NCBI GenBank assembly: GCA_963281255.1
Contig: OY725496.1
Span: 3,635,723 to 3,699,722 of the forward strand
From: Aphrocallistes beatrix
Lineage: Eukaryota > Porifera > Hexactinellida > Sceptrulophora > Aphrocallistidae
Direction of reading: 5' to 3'
Length of the DNA: 64,000 bases
A program made the translations under genes and the position numbers. Every line of letters starts with the position of its first letter. Within the stretch, counting starts at the first letter, position 1. Shown here in pieces: positions 10,841-24,900 of the stretch. Below the pieces are notes generated by a model. That model saw nothing but the letters and a program-made list of their open reading frames with translations. It searched no databases and was not told the origin of the DNA.

Positions 10841-12626
10841 TCATTTTACACTGGTGGATTTTGACTCTGAACTTGGCTTCTCATACGCAACTGATTCTTG
10901 GTAACGTGAGAGGTTTTGTGATATGTAATCGAGCAAGTCTTGTAGATGCGAGCTGAGCAGAAGATAATGTTTGTGAGGAATATCTGCCTTACTCATGTAC
11001 TCAGGCAGATGCACGAACAGTCTGGCGAAATGTTCGATCCCGTAGACCTCGGAAGGCAGTGTATAACTGTCTTTCTCTTTTGAAGGCTTGCTGGCCGGTT
11101 TCAAGAATCCTCCCTGTGCAGTCGAGTTCGTAGCGCGTTCTCTATTCACGACGTACGGTATGTCAACTAAAAAGTTGGCAAGAAATAAATTACAACCATA
11201 ATAATTTATATTGATTAGAATATGCGTATTGCGACGTACTTTTAGTAATAGGTGCATACTTGATGTAATCTGGTGCGCAGGCGATGAGAAGAGGTTTAGT
11301 TCTGCTCTGAGGGAAGAACCTTTTGAACTGTGGCAATTCTGACTCGTACAGAAGTTGGTCTCCCACGAGAAAATCAAAATAGATCTTTATGCCATCCACA
11401 ATTTCACCGTAGATTCCATCTTGACCGGGAAATGTTTCTAATTTATGCTTGAAATATTCAGTTAGGATCTCTTTTACATTAGGACTTCTTGGCAACTTCA
11501 GAAATAGCCCTTCACTGATCTGATTCATGTCCTTCAGAAGTGAGGCTTTCAGCGCTGCGGGGACATTGAGAATAATCTTCTCTGGCATCTGAGAAGCTTT
11601 GCCATGAGGCCTGGTCTTACTCTGAGTTGATTCAGTACATGCGCCGGTCGATTCACTCTCCGAGACCTCAGAGTCTTTACTCGAATACCTACATACAAGA
11701 TATCCATTCAATCTCAGATAATAATACCTATTCAAAAGAAAGGGAAAGAAAGATTACGTAATCGATTGAATAAGACTTCATTCTTAAACATGATTGTAGT
11801 CATTCCTAGTAGTTTAGTATTACAGCTAATTCCAGTATAATTCTAAAATTAGTCAACAGTTTAAATATACAGGACTCACATGGTGTGTTCCCTGTATATT
11901 ATATGACGAAATGATATAAAGAATTCACGATGACAGCCAGAAATGGAGATAATGTTGATCTAGTGTGAACTGTGAATAAAATAGGCAGCTTATAATGTCC
12001 TAGCCTTTGTTTAATTCTGACAGAAGATTGTATAACATGGCAATACAAAAGATTAACCGCAAAGATCAACTGAGCATAATATCAGTTCAGGGTTTGTATG
12101 TGTGAAAGTAAAACAAAAAATGTTAGTGTTACCTCGTGCTGGTAACTGGTTCATAGTCGCTATCCTCGTCAGAGTCGTGGAATTTTCGATGTCTTTTTTT
12201 GCCCCGAGTCCCTACTTCTTTATTCCTGAATGTTATGGATTCATCTTTCTTTATCGCCCGATTGGCAACTCGATTGGCCCGTCTTTGTATCTCTCTATTC
12301 ACTTCATTATCCTTCAAAATCGAGCTCTCATCCACCCAACAATCCCAATTGTTACTCCAGCCCACAAAATGCATTAAGCATTCCGTCTTCGTACCTTTCT
12401 CGTCCTTTCTTTTCTTCTCTTTCCGCAGTTCCAAGACTCGAGCATCATACAACACTCTTGCTTTAGTGGGGTCTGGTTCATAGCACATAACTCTATCTCC
12501 TGGCTTGTACTTAGTCTTAGTTTCTATTTCTTCCTCACACTCAGAAGAGGTGTCTGTGGTTACTTCCGGTTTCTGCATTGATTGGGACTGTGCTAATTGT
12601 TTCTGTCTGCGAGTTCCAGAAGCCAT
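10841..12626 (-). CDS. MORF4L1: MRG15/MORF4L1-like chromatin protein, three exons
   Basis: This nuclear chromatin reader belongs to NuA4/TIP60-type acetyltransferase and SIN3 deacetylase complexes. The exons, read on the minus strand, are 12626-12133, 11688-11240 and 11166-10841, all with GT-AG junctions in phase, giving about 422 residues. Exon 1 encodes the N-terminal chromo-barrel region (KPGDRVMCYEPDP, LMHFVGWSNNWDCWVDES) and a basic linker. Exons 2 and 3 encode the MRG domain (ILNVPAALKASLLKDM; VYGIEHFARLFVHLPEYM). The protein is longer than human MORF4L1 (323 or 362 residues), mainly in the linker. The MRG helix usually reading QLLYKFER is altered to QLLYESEL. The introns are 444 and 73 bp. 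Confidence 0.88.
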
Positions 12627-13852
12627 CAGGTTGTGATCGCTCTTTACAATCTAGGAATAACCACTAGGACACATTTTCACTATTTACTCTTATATCAATA
12701 CGACATTGAATATATTTCGTGTAAACTTGTATTATGAAATAATTTCGATAAAAGCTATGGGAAGACAAAATCAATTAGCCATATTTGACTATTTGGAATC
12801 CCGATTTACTAAAATGATTGTATAATGTCTGCACTGAGCACTACTAGGTCTTGTGGTATTATGTGCTAGCTTGTAAGACATCCAATTTAGGAATCGTTTT
12901 ACACAGATAATTCAGAGGGGAATCATGTGATTAGATTTATCGTTAGCGTTTGTGCACTGAATACAGAGATCTGATGAATTCCACTTTTGTTTAATTAGTG
13001 TGTATTTGTGTCTCAGACACACACAAATAGTAACTTTCGATACAAATCAAGTAGGAATACACTGGTATCTCCAAGCATAAATCGAATGATGTGTAATACT
13101 GTGTACATTGAAACCACTTTTCAATACCTTAGTAAGTATTGAGTCATCCAATGTTTGTAATATACTGCTTCATTTTTATGAATTCTAATTTTTAATCAAA
13201 GAATAACCTTTGTGAGATTAATAATTATCTTAGTAGATAATTGAAGAATCAAAGTTCGATCATAGTTTTAGAATCCAAGCTACGTACAAGCACCTGTTGA
13301 TTATGATAAAAAAGCTGTCAGCATTATGACTGCTAGCTTCATTCATGTCTAATAATTGACAAAGTGTCGACAGTTTGTATAATAGGTGATAACATTCGGT
13401 CGTGTTTTTAATAAAGAAACTTTCCATTTCCCGCTTATCTCAACTCATGTTAATACGAATGATATAAACTGTCAGTTACCCTATGCCTAGCGGGATAATT
13501 CGTTCATTTGTACATGCGTACGAAGTTTAAAAATGAGCGCTTTGAGTAAATTTTATTAATACACAAGATACAACAACTTCTATGTGAGTTCAGGATTAGT
13601 TTTACTGTATTCTCAATCTAGTAATTCTTCAGCAATATCAATTGTACTGTAATATATTAAGTAATAGGGATCCTATATTATACGATGGATTGGGAACAAG
13701 AAAATCTAGGCTACATTATTCCTGTATCAGGCTATCATAGCTATCGATTGCATTCAACTAGTACAGGCGAGTTGATAAAGTGGCCTACATGCTTAGTGAG
13801 AGTGGAATATACACAAATATTATTATGAGCAAATTCAAAGCAATTGACTTAT
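12627..13852. other. Intergenic, nothing recognised
   Basis: AT-rich sequence upstream of MRG15. No open frame with recognisable content, no clear transposon ends and no RNA gene was seen. Confidence 0.5.
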
Positions 13853-13985
13853 AATCATTCCCATTCTCGGTCTGTTCATCTGGATGCAGTTCTCACTGCC
13901 CTGCTGAACTCACTTCGGAAAATTTGGGAAATGTCCTGAACATTTTGGGAGTACTGGGGTGGGGGATTTATGTGCTATTTCAGTA
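13853..13985 (+). pseudogene. Decayed partial copy of the neighbouring four-TM gene
   Basis: This stretch matches the 3' part of the gene at 14498-15151 (about 14970-15115) in the same orientation. Shared words include CCCATTCT, CTGTTCAT against CTTGTTCAT, and GTGGGGGATTT followed by TGTGCTATTTC. Scattered substitutions and a roughly 20-bp indel remove any useful frame, and nothing of the 5' part is present. It is a truncated tandem duplicate, with the intact gene about 0.5 kb downstream. Confidence 0.6.
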
Positions 13986-14175
13986 CATAAGTTGATGACT
14001 TTCTTTTCCAAAATATTACGAGATGATTTGATAGAAAAGAAAGATTGAATAGCCATTTTACACAATTTTAACAATTTTATATTTGTACACATATTTGTAT
14101 ATTTTTACATTTGTATGAATTGATCACAGTAGAATTAACTGTGAACAGGTATATTGACACCTAACACAAACACTC

Positions 14176-14206
14176 TACGAGGGTCGTTCAATAAGTTTTA
14201 AAAACT
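14176..14206 (+). repeat. Mariner-like terminal repeat, single end
   Basis: CGAGGGTCGTTCAATAAGTT directly after TA resembles the terminal inverted repeat of mariner transposons. No opposite end or transposase was found nearby, so this is a solo remnant. Confidence 0.4.
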
Positions 14207-14497
14207 AAAAATGTCTCAAAATATTCACCAGATGACTGCATAAACAAATCCATCCTTCTATCCGGTTAATACGAATTCCAGATAAGGTGTACAAAAAGTT
14301 AAGCCATATACTTTGAATGCTTATACCATTCTTCCTGGTTACTTCCATTGTCTACTGTAATTGAGACTACCTACGAGTAGATGGAATATTAAATTCCAAC
14401 CACTATACGAGCTACTAAGGTTTGCATGCCTTTGACGATATTTCCTTAGCTAGAAACTTTGTACACTACATGCTATAGAACGGATAGACTCAGAAAT

Positions 14498-15151
14498 ATG
14501 GCAGTTCCCATTGCACAATTAAAGGAGGATCACCCACAATTCTACCGTGTCTTTTCAAGGTTGAAGAAAGACTTACGCTCAAGCCATTTTCTTAATACAC
14601 TGTTTGCAATTAACTCGACTCATGTCCTCATCCACTACTACGCCTTTTATTTGTACGCACGCCCCACCAAGAACTATGGGTCAGAAGACGGGTTCAGTAA
14701 GCAGACACTGAACTGGCTGAATACGATACTCTTCATCTGTGCTCTGATATTCATCGCTTTCTTCATGGTGCTATTGCCCTTCGCGTGCATAGGGCTCGGA
14801 GTCTACGGACTAATTCACTGCGAGGAATCTCCGAGTTTGAATCTGCAGTTGTTGATTACTGGGGGCACAGCTACATTGGAATTAATTGCCCGAGTCATAT
14901 GGTACATCGTTGGAAGATTGGACAATAAAGACTCTATCTTCACCTACATAGAATCTTTTGATTTTCTAGCTATCCCCATTCTAGGCTTGTTCATATGGGG
15001 TTTAGTGGAAGCTGCTTGCTCTCACTGTCCTATTGAGCTCACTATAGTTAACCTGGGATTTGTGCTGAACGTCCTGGGAGTAGTGGGGTGGGGGATTTTT
15101 GTGCTATTTCGAATACAGAGAGGGATCAGTCTTTTCATAACGGAAGATTGA
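14498..15151 (+). CDS. Four-TM membrane protein, family uncertain (TMEM272-like layout)
   Basis: An intronless frame that is open from 14459; the ATG at 14498 (MAVPIAQLKEDHPQFY) is preferred because the 13 residues before it look like leader translation. It gives 217 residues with four hydrophobic helices: one near 65-95, then after a HCEESPSLN loop a second, a third ending in GLFIWGLVEAACSHCP, and a fourth with NVLGVVGWGIFVLF. The paired-cysteine loops between helices and the order resemble TMEM272-like proteins, but that is a resemblance of layout only; no function is claimed. A decayed partial copy lies about 0.5 kb upstream. Confidence 0.6.
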   Translation: MAVPIAQLKEDHPQFYRVFSRLKKDLRSSHFLNTLFAINSTHVLIHYYAFYLYARPTKNYGSEDGFSKQTLNWLNTILFICALIFIAFFMVLLPFACIGLGVYGLIHCEESPSLNLQLLITGGTATLELIARVIWYIVGRLDNKDSIFTYIESFDFLAIPILGLFIWGLVEAACSHCPIELTIVNLGFVLNVLGVVGWGIFVLFRIQRGISLFITED

Positions 15152-15472
15152 AAACGATTATTTTCAGTTCATTTTAACTTATTTTATTCTATAATTAATT
15201 GCAATAGACTAACTTGAATTATGTGGATTGTTTGTATTTATGTGTGTCTGTATTTATTCTAGTGTTTTCAAACTTTTTGCGTACACTACCCCTAAACATG
15301 TGTTCTGGGGGACGAAACTCTTAGATTTTATCTCCTGTCCAATATATCAATTCTAACCAAGGCTCCGCGGAATCAATTGGCCTATCACTTATCTTTAATT
15401 AATAATAATGTTAATTAATACATGGCCACTTCATATAACTATAGTGGGTATATAAAATTGCACTTGTTCTAT

Positions 15473-15886
15473 CTAAGCAGTTGAAGTTGCCTGCTGCTTC
15501 GTCGCACCCTTGTAGTTAGGAGGAGTGTTGGTGGCACTGAGGTTGTAGTACACGATGGATGCGTCGCTATCCACCAGAGCAATCATGATTGAGGGAGTCG
15601 AGTAATGGGATTGGATGAGTGCAGTCTGTGTGTGGAGGCTTAGTAAGGAGAGGGGACTCTCGCTAGACCGAGGGACTACCACCGTGTACGAGGCTCCTAG
15701 TGAGCTTCTCCCTATGAGGAGTGGTGCCTTCCCCTGTTCAGGGTGTAGCACTAGTTTCAGTTCTGGCCACAGCTTGACATCAAATAGGTCATTGTAAACG
15801 GCAATGATTCTCTCTTGCTCTGATTTATCCTGAACGCCCAGCGCTTCTAACTGTGCTCGGATTGGGTGTAGCAGTCCAGTGCTCAT
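15473..15886 (-). CDS. TSEN15: tRNA-splicing endonuclease subunit Sen15
   Basis: TSEN15 is a structural subunit of the heterotetrameric nuclear endonuclease that cuts introns from pre-tRNAs. The single-exon frame gives 137 residues. The C-terminal half carries the family's signature (IMIALVDSDASIVYYNL, close to the AIVESDSTIVYYKL of vertebrate TSEN15), and the middle contains a VVVPRSSESPLSLLSLH stretch where the family has VVPTP..ASLSH. It is shorter than human TSEN15 (171 residues) because the N-terminal disordered region is missing. Its ATG is 57 bp from the GSTZ1 ATG on the opposite strand, so the two probably share a promoter. Confidence 0.85.
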   Translation of the reverse strand: MSTGLLHPIRAQLEALGVQDKSEQERIIAVYNDLFDVKLWPELKLVLHPEQGKAPLLIGRSSLGASYTVVVPRSSESPLSLLSLHTQTALIQSHYSTPSIMIALVDSDASIVYYNLSATNTPPNYKGATKQQATSTA

Positions 15887-15943
15887 TCTGAATACCTCAC
15901 TCTAACCTAGACCTAATTAATAATTAAAACATCACAACAAGAG
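15887..15943. promoter_or_regulatory. 57-bp bidirectional promoter region TSEN15/GSTZ1
   Basis: The start codons of TSEN15 (minus, 15886) and GSTZ1 (plus, 15944) are separated by only 57 bp. Both 5' UTRs and at least part of the core promoter must overlap or lie within the first exons. No TATA box is evident, in contrast to the receptor genes inside the GSTZ1 intron. Confidence 0.55.
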
Positions 15944-18900
15944 ATGTCAGGAGCTACTGTGACTACAGTTGCCAAAGTAAGTTCATTAGCTACCCTAAAA
16001 CCTAATATTTCAGTGAGTAAATCCAATCTACATTTTCTCTCTTTCTAGCCAGTTCTCTACAGCTATTTCAGGAGCACTTGTTCTTGGCGAGTTCGTATTG
16101 GTTAGTCTACGATGCATTTAACTGGATACTGTACTAAGGATATTATTTTAAGATGTACAAGTACTTTCTCTTTCCTTTGTCTAATTAACATTGTGAATAT
16201 ATTCAATATAATAGTAAAAAGTCGCTCAGACATGATTTTTTGAAACTGTCCAAAAGCCTCTTACGTATTATAGATGCTCATTCTTCTGTTATCTAGCACT
16301 GACTCTGAAATGTATTGACTACGATTACAAACCAATTAACCTCATTAAAGATGGCGGTGAGCAGGTACGTATTCCACTTAGTTAAATTTTCTACTTGTCC
16401 ACTTTAAGTATAGTGTTATATGGTATCCCATGAAAATACATTGTTATTGATGAATTACGGTTTGTATCATCATAAGTACGCATTTTTCTAGAATAGCGAA
16501 GAATATACTCAGCTCAATGCAATGCAGGAGGTCCCAACGCTTATCATTGATGGACACACCTTAACTCAATCGGTAATGACTTGTTAATTTGAACAAATTG
16601 GCTAATTCACTTTAAAAAATTGTAAATAATTATTTTCAAATAATCAACTATGAATAGCTCTCCATCATTGAATACCTTGATGAAACACGCCCAGGGTTTC
16701 CGTTGATCCCCAAAGATCCTTTCAAGAGAGCTAAGGTATGACTGACCCTTGATGTATCTGCTCATGAACCCAGTTAGTTAGTGTGTGCATCTTACTTAGG
16801 TGAGACAACTCTCCCACATGGTGGCATCCAACATCCAGCCAATACAGGTAGTTTCCATTACTCACATTCGCGATTTTTAGCTATTATTTAATCAATGCTG
16901 TGAATACATAATTCTAATTGATTAAATAAGGAATGTGTATATCTTCACGAGTATTAACATATGCTGGGTATTCGCTCGGTGCTACATCTACGTACTCATA
17001 ATCGTTTGCACTACTACTCTCTACAGTCGCATAGTACGGGATTGAGTCTCTGTCAGGAGCAGTGCCATCTCCCACCACCAGGTAGGGGGTTATCCTGCAC
17101 GGCCATACATTAGAATTGTACTCTATAGAGTTGCTGGAGTGTGTGCTGCTGTGTAGAGATGCCATATCCTCGTAGACTTCATCCTTTCTTGCCACTTTAC
17201 TCTTCAAACACATTCTCCATGCTGAGATCGCTATGACTAGTGCAGTAGCACAGCTCAATACGAGACACGACACGGTAGCTGCAATGCTGCTGTAGATAAC
17301 TATCTGTGTGTTGATGGACAATTCCGGCACTTGGCTAGCAGTGTTTCTGTTTATTTCTTCTGTGTGGTGTGTTGCAGTGCCACCAGTAGTCGTGCACGTG
17401 CCATTCCTATCGCATAGTGAACCGATTGGACACGATACGGAACATGATTTGAACTCACACCCCTCTCCATTGTACATATCCAAGCACTTGCATCTGCCAT
17501 TACTCAAACAAGTCCCATTATTTCTGCAAGAGACCTTACAAGATTTGTACTGGCACACATCGCCATGGAACAGAGGAGGACAGTCGCATATTAAGCTAGA
17601 GTTGCACACCCCACCATTGAGACAACTTGATTGACACGCTTCTTCACACGTTGCGCCTTGCATTCCTTTTATGCATTCACAGCTCCCAACAATGCAAACA
17701 TTGCCAGCATCACAAGCGCTGTTACAGCTGCACTGTCCAGTCCTAGGCTCGCACACTCCTTCTCCATTGCATTGATCACTGCTGCTGCATCTCTCACATT
17801 CTAAGTTTGCTACATAATCACATTTGCCAGTGGCATGCGTGTGCGGACAATCTACTAGTCTCTTATGTGTGCTTGAGTTGCACATCAGATCGCTGACCTT
17901 TTCCTCGTTATTTCCTTTCTTCTTGTAACTCTGCACAGTACTGTCTGATCTAATAAACCCTAACTGCTTACATAGTATATCTGCTTCGTTTGCATCCCAG
18001 GCATCCTTGCATATGTACAGCCAGGTTAGTTGTCCTTCTCTTGTCTGGTCACAAACTTGTGGAAGTTTTCTTCTATCAACGATCCTTACATCTCCGAGCT
18101 CAGCACAAAATTCAGGTACAGAATGTGTGATCGTAAAAAAGATATACAATAATATTAATATATTTGTTTTGCTGACCATGATCGTAGTGTGCTTAAATTA
18201 CTTTCCGAATAATCTCTAAGGTTTTTATACGCATTCGCCAGATCTCTCCTGCACGTCAATGAATCCTTGTAATGTCTTGGAATATCTGCTCAATAGAAAC
18301 TGAAGTCTCGCAAACTATCTAATTGCTCTGTGTTAACATTGCGCGAGAATCTCAAAAACAACTTGATTCAGTGAACCCGGACTACTTTCGAGTATCAGAT
18401 CAATTCAAATTGCTAATTTGGCTATCTAGCTCTATTCTTAGAATATTTTATTTCTAGACACCTTTCTACCTAATAATGTCACTATTACACATAACTGAAA
18501 TAACTCAAAGTTGCTATGTGAACTCATTAATGTACTGAGAGATACTATATGCCACTAAAAATATTTCGATAAGATTGACATTGTGTACAATATTTTTACA
18601 ATATCAAGTGTTGACTATTATATTTATACATCTTCCCGACAGGAAAACCTCCGAGATGCGATATAATTTGGAGAAGGCGCTTGTTTAGGAACTCGGAGGT
18701 TCATAATGTATTATTTACGTAGTAGGACCGTCAATCGGGAGAATGGGTCCGTGTTGTATTTAAATGTTTACCTTTATATATATATATACAGTCGACTCCG
18801 CTTAATAGGGTCACATCGGTCAGAAGACTTAAGTGGAGAACCCTATTAACCGAAAATATTTTGTATTAGCTTCTATGCGTGAGAGCTATTCTGGTCCTGC

Positions 18901-21900
18901 CAAAAGTGGCCCGATTAAGCGGTTGAGCCGATTAAACAGTGACCCTATTAAGCGGAGTCGATGTATATACGTAGTATATATAGTTTCTAGTTATTTCAAC
19001 GAAACTTTTGAGCATGAGTCTGATGAGCGACCTATGATAAAATAATGATATGATCCTGATATTGTACATACAATATCAAGATTTATTTTACAATTTTTTT
19101 TCGATTAAATAATGGTTCACATATAGCACGAATTCGTGCCACTAAATCGGAGATATTCCCAATCCCTAACACATCATTAACTGTTTTACGTATAGTTGTT
19201 GGTACTATTAAGAAACACTGGTGGACAATTAGTCAAGTGGACTAACAGTATTTTCCATAATTGTCAATGAGTTGTGGGTGCCAGGTGGATTATTCAGGAA
19301 CATGTACAATTAATGAGAACTTACAGTGGTTTATTGTGTGCAATATTTTTTGTGTACTTTATTCCCATAATTATAAATCCCAAAGTATAGTTGTATTGAA
19401 GTAGTGAAAATTTTCACATACAATTGTATATTAATGATTACAAATGAAATTATACAATCCCTTATACAAATAGTAGTGACTATCCTATTAAAAAAGTATT
19501 TATTCAAGCAGTGAATTCCCTCAGTTGGGGAGTTAAGTGAGTTCAATATAACTTGGGATGCTTGACCTCGACATTCTCTCTTGCTGTTGTGTCCATAGTC
19601 CAACCCCTTGCCCGACTTTATGACCTTCTGATGCTCGCATGTTGACCTGTACCACCCCCTCTGTCCTAGGAGAACTCATATGTGTGTAGGAGGCTTCTCT
19701 TCTATCAGGTTTAATTGGCGATGGTGTGCCATAGTGCACTTCTGATATCCGATCATTCCCAGCAGGACTATTGCTATTTTGTTGGTCCTTCATATCTCTG
19801 TATACAGAAGCTCTGCGCCCTGCATTGTTCTCGTAATCTTCTTCACAATGTGAGCCATTTCTCTCAGGCCAGGTTTTCTTTGATTTCGGTTTAGGAGTAC
19901 GGGCACATTGCTTTATACATTGGAGACTAAGCAGTAGGATCGACCATGCAATGCAGCAGACAGTCAGTGATAACAGCGCGAGTGGAACGCCTACCAATAT
20001 TGGATACTCAAAGATATTTAGCTCATTTTCCCTGCAAGCAGAGCCATTACTACAGCTGCTAGCACATTCAATATCTGAGTTTGGACATTGCTCACACTCT
20101 GTGTTGTGCATTACATTGAAGCAAGACTCCGTTGTTGTAATATTACACTCAGTAATATCTCGTGCGTTTTCTGTGCAGCTTAGTTTCACTGTAGTAGAGT
20201 TTCGCAACAGTTGAACACTTTCTCCTATTGCACCGACTCGAGAAAAGCCCAGGTCTCTACACCAAATGTTCGCAGCATTCACATCAAACGTATCTGCACA
20301 TATACTAAGCCAATTATCTGTTTTAATCCTCTTCACATACCACAGTTCGTTTAAGCACGTAGTACCCGTATCCGTAGTAGTTAAGCGTTGCCTTACGTGT
20401 GTGCCTAACCCGAGGCATGAACTCCTTATGCTTCTTGCTTGGATCAGCAGAGTGATTAAGAAGAGTTGTGTGATTCTCGTAATCATGTTCAAATGTATGG
20501 TGCTTGAAGTTATAAAGTTGAGTTGTGTGGTGATCTGTGTTGTTCAATTCAGAGGTATTTATAGCAACTTTAATTGAAGATATCGAAAATATTATGGAAG
20601 CTTTTAATGATTTTCTTATTTAGGATTACGTCACTGAATTTTGCGGATTGTTTTTTTTGTAGTTAGTTAAACAATTCCTTATATATTAGTGCTGAAGATT
20701 TGCACAGGAAATCTTTTTTGTATGTGGTTGAACTTAGGGATTTTATTTTGCTTTATGTCCCTATGAAAATGATTAACATTTTCGACATAACATTACTTCG
20801 AATTCTTGTAAACCGTTCTCATGGTTTAGCAGATAGACGATAGAATGACTACACAAGTGGTGATTCTTAATTTTTCTCCTACTCTTGAATAATTTCCCCA
20901 AGAAGAATACTGAAAGTATTTTGTCTGTGTAAGACTGTGGTTTATGTGGGTTCGTTGCTTGCATAATGCCTTGTTTGCAATTTAATATTTCTTCATTTAT
21001 GGATTTAAAATAATTAAAAAACTTAATATACTCGTAGTTTCCAACGTCTGGTATAGTTTACTACAAAATTTATTCAACCACTGCAGTCTTGTTGGAATGA
21101 CAATGATTTGACAATGTTGAATTATACGAGCATGTGTAAGTACTTTTGAATTCATTGCCTTGCACGAGAGCTTTGAGGCAGTTTTGGCTGTTATACTTAT
21201 GGAACTAACAAATACGTTTTAACCTTATGATTAATTAATGTATCTTATCTAAGAGGTGTACTATTTCTGGAAGGAATATTCTGCTAGAATAAATCAACCA
21301 TACAAATAGCTTGTATCGAATGACACCCATGAACTCGTTACTTTAGGGAGGCATTTTATCTGCACTGGAGAATTTAGATATATGCCTCTAGGATCAAATG
21401 ATACTTCTCTCTAGTACAAATCCTGAAACAAATTCGTTTTATTGTAAAACTTTCTTGACTCGAATGGGGTTCAACTATTTCTTCCTGAGTTTGTCACTCC
21501 TACTTTTTGTTGGCTGTAACATTAGTGCGCAAGGTCCCTCCCTACCTCCTTGCAATGTATCAGGCGAGACTCGGTTGATTCCGTACCAGAATTCTTCATT
21601 TCCTCAGATCTGCATCTACATCAACACGAACGTTGTTAACACGAACCTCACAGTCGTCTCCGGCTACTACTACATCTTCATGTGCTATGCCGCTGGCTGG
21701 GGATCTGAGAACCGCGAAGTTTTCTGCCCAGTAGGTGGATATACCGGGCATCAAACTAGGCCAGAAAGACTGAGCATCCCGAATGTAGGAGTACCGAAAT
21801 ATACCAACGTTACCTGCAATGGAGACGAAAACACATTCTTGTCTTGTAGTGGTGGGGAAGTGATCACATCTCAGTGCGACTACGTCTATGATCTTTACTG

Positions 21901-24900
21901 CACCCCCTGTACTACTGCCAGCGATTGTTTGGGAGGTTCTAACTCCATGTGCAGCATGGGATTGTGTCGTTGCATCGGGTGTGCTAATGGTGCATGCTAT
22001 GCTGGAGGTTGTCTCTGTAATCAAGGATGGGAAGGAGACACTTGTGCCCAGAGAATATGTGTACCTGAGTGTGAAAACGGGGGTGTCTGCCAGGATAACG
22101 CCACCTGTTCTTGTCCCTTCCCATACACCGGACCCAACTGCCTCATGAACCTGACCTGTAATCCTGGTTGTTTGAATGGAGGCCAGTGTGTTGCGGATTT
22201 TTCTATCTCTACATTTCGGTGTTCATGTACACAGGGATACGGCGGATCTCAATGTCAATCTTTGTTAACCACGCCTACTCAAAACCCAACTACTGTTGCC
22301 ACTGATCAAGCGGAAAATACGACAAGTGTGCAAACTACTGTAGCCATACTGCCAGTTTCCATAGGTGACCTTTCTTACGTTTTGATCATCTCCATTTTGA
22401 TTCCAGTGCTCTGTTGTATAGGGCTGCTAGTCATCATTTTAATCGTCATCGTATGTTTGTTTGTTTGTTTTACCGTACTCTTTATGAAAAGAAACGATAA
22501 AAATGACACTCAATTGAAAGCATCAGGATTCGAGAACATTTCTCTCAATCCCTATGATCTAGAGAGGAAAGATACTATTTATACTGCGGTTGATGAAGCA
22601 GCCATGATTGATCACGCAACGCCGCCAGCCCTTCCGCCTGAAAATAAAAATGAACAATATGAAGTGATGCGGTCTCAAAGCCTTGAAAAGAAAACCTCCA
22701 TTTATGAAATTGAAGATCCTGTACTTGAAAAGAAAACATTTCGCCACAAACTTACGGAAAAGCAAACTGTTAACAAGGTTATAACTGAGGATTTAAGGGA
22801 AGGAAGCGAATATTCGAATAATCCCGAAGAAAGGAAAGATGAAATCTCCTCTCCCGCGGAGTCCCCTTACCTTGCCCTCCTGGGGAACTCGAAGAGTCAA
22901 GAACCGACTGCTAAAGCCTACTCTAATCCCTCCATAGTTGATGACTCAAATGCATAAGTTGATCCAGGGTTTGAAAAAGTCAGGATATGTTGATATGAAC
23001 TCGTGCATGCAATATATTTTTACTCTTTATTCGTATCCATTCTTTTTAGTGCTGTTTTATAACCTAGGGAAACTCTATGTCAGAGGCGTAGCCAGTCTTT
23101 AGGCCACACATCACATTGGTTACGCCACTACCTTATGCACGGGACGCAGAGTAAGAAATGGGCCAAGTTATGCCAATAAACAAAGCCCCACGAACCATAT
23201 CAGTTTCTTTTTCAGTGCAAAGTTTGATTTCTACCTGGGGCGGCGCTAGCTCCACACCGCTTTGTCTTTTTAGGTGGATTTTGGATAGTTTTCGTCTTGT
23301 AGCAAAAGGGAATAATGACTGCACATTTATTGACGATTTGTCATGAATTAGTGTTTTGGAATTCGAGTGTGCCCCACCACGGGTGGAGCACACTCGAATT
23401 CTCCTGGGGTCTGCCCCACCTGGCCTCACCCAACGCGGTGCCACTGATTTCTACTGATTGATCAGCACGATTTTATCTCTCTCGGCGAGATGTTAATGTC
23501 ACTAATACGAGTATCAAATATTTATCTCACATATTAGATCAATAAGTTATCACATACAAACACAATAAAATATAATCATACTTACATAATCTACAACTCG
23601 TTTACATTCCCAATCACATAGGCTGTTGAATGCCTAGCTTCCTTTACATCGTTTGACTCTCCACCACTCTTCTTCTCCGTGTTAGTTCGGGTCATGTTAC
23701 CGTTCTCCACATTCTGAACGCTGTCTTTATATAAGTCCATTATCTCATACGAAGCCGATTCATTTCCCTTAAGCTGACTCTCATTTCCAGCTTCGATGTA
23801 GTAATAATGGTGGTTAGGTATTGAATCGTAATCTAGTTCATATTCAGGACGCTTTTGCATCTCCGCTGATAAAGATGGAACATTCGTGTGTAAACTCATG
23901 TTTGTACTCGCGCTTGTACTTTCGCTTAGCTTGACTATTGTTTTTTTCATAGCATCCATTTTTTTTCTGGATATGGCTACACTGATTACCACTATAATCA
24001 GGGTAAATGAGATCAGTACGATGATGAAGATGCAGAGTATTGATGGTGTAACTGTAGCAATTAATAATAACGACATATCCTTTATAGCAATTTCCGTTAT
24101 AACTGATTGAGTACTGATAGATGTAGTACTTGTAGTATTTACTATTGCCAATTCACACCTCTGTCCATGGAATGTTCCGCTACACTGACAAGTGGCATTA
24201 GCAGTACACACACCTCCATTTTGACACGGAGGAGAACATTGAGCACAACCTCTGCCCTGAAATCCAGATGTACAAATACACATCCCAACGAAACAGTAGC
24301 CACCGTTTTGGCACGTTTCATTGCATATACAGACTCCATCCATCGTACACTCCCCACCTCTACACTGAGAACTCTCGTTACACGAAGCACACTGGACTCC
24401 TTTAGCTACCACACAGTTTACAACCATTTGTTCATAGGAACAATCCGTTATTTTGGATTCATTTCCGTTGCATTGTAGATTTTTAATTTTATTTTGACCA
24501 TCACCCCTCGTAACAGTTGACATGCTACCACTGTCAATCGATCGAAGGTATCCGAGTACATTACAAAACACATCACTTTCCTCCATACTATCGAATGCGT
24601 TACAGAAAAAATTCCATTGATTACCTCCGTTCACTTCATTGCAGAGTTGAGGATAATCCGTTGGTTTCATCAACCTCACCGTTCCTTCCGTTTGACATGA
24701 TGTAGCTGAAGGGGCGAATCCTTGTCTTAAAATATTCAAACAGAATAATATAAAGAACAGTTTTCTTACCATTGCTAGAATCAAATGAACTGAATGGAAC
24801 ACGATATCTACGTATTATACATAATCTTATTTTGAGAATACTGGCATAATGTTACTTGAAATATAATTCCTCTTCACATTTTCCTACTGATTAGGAACAT

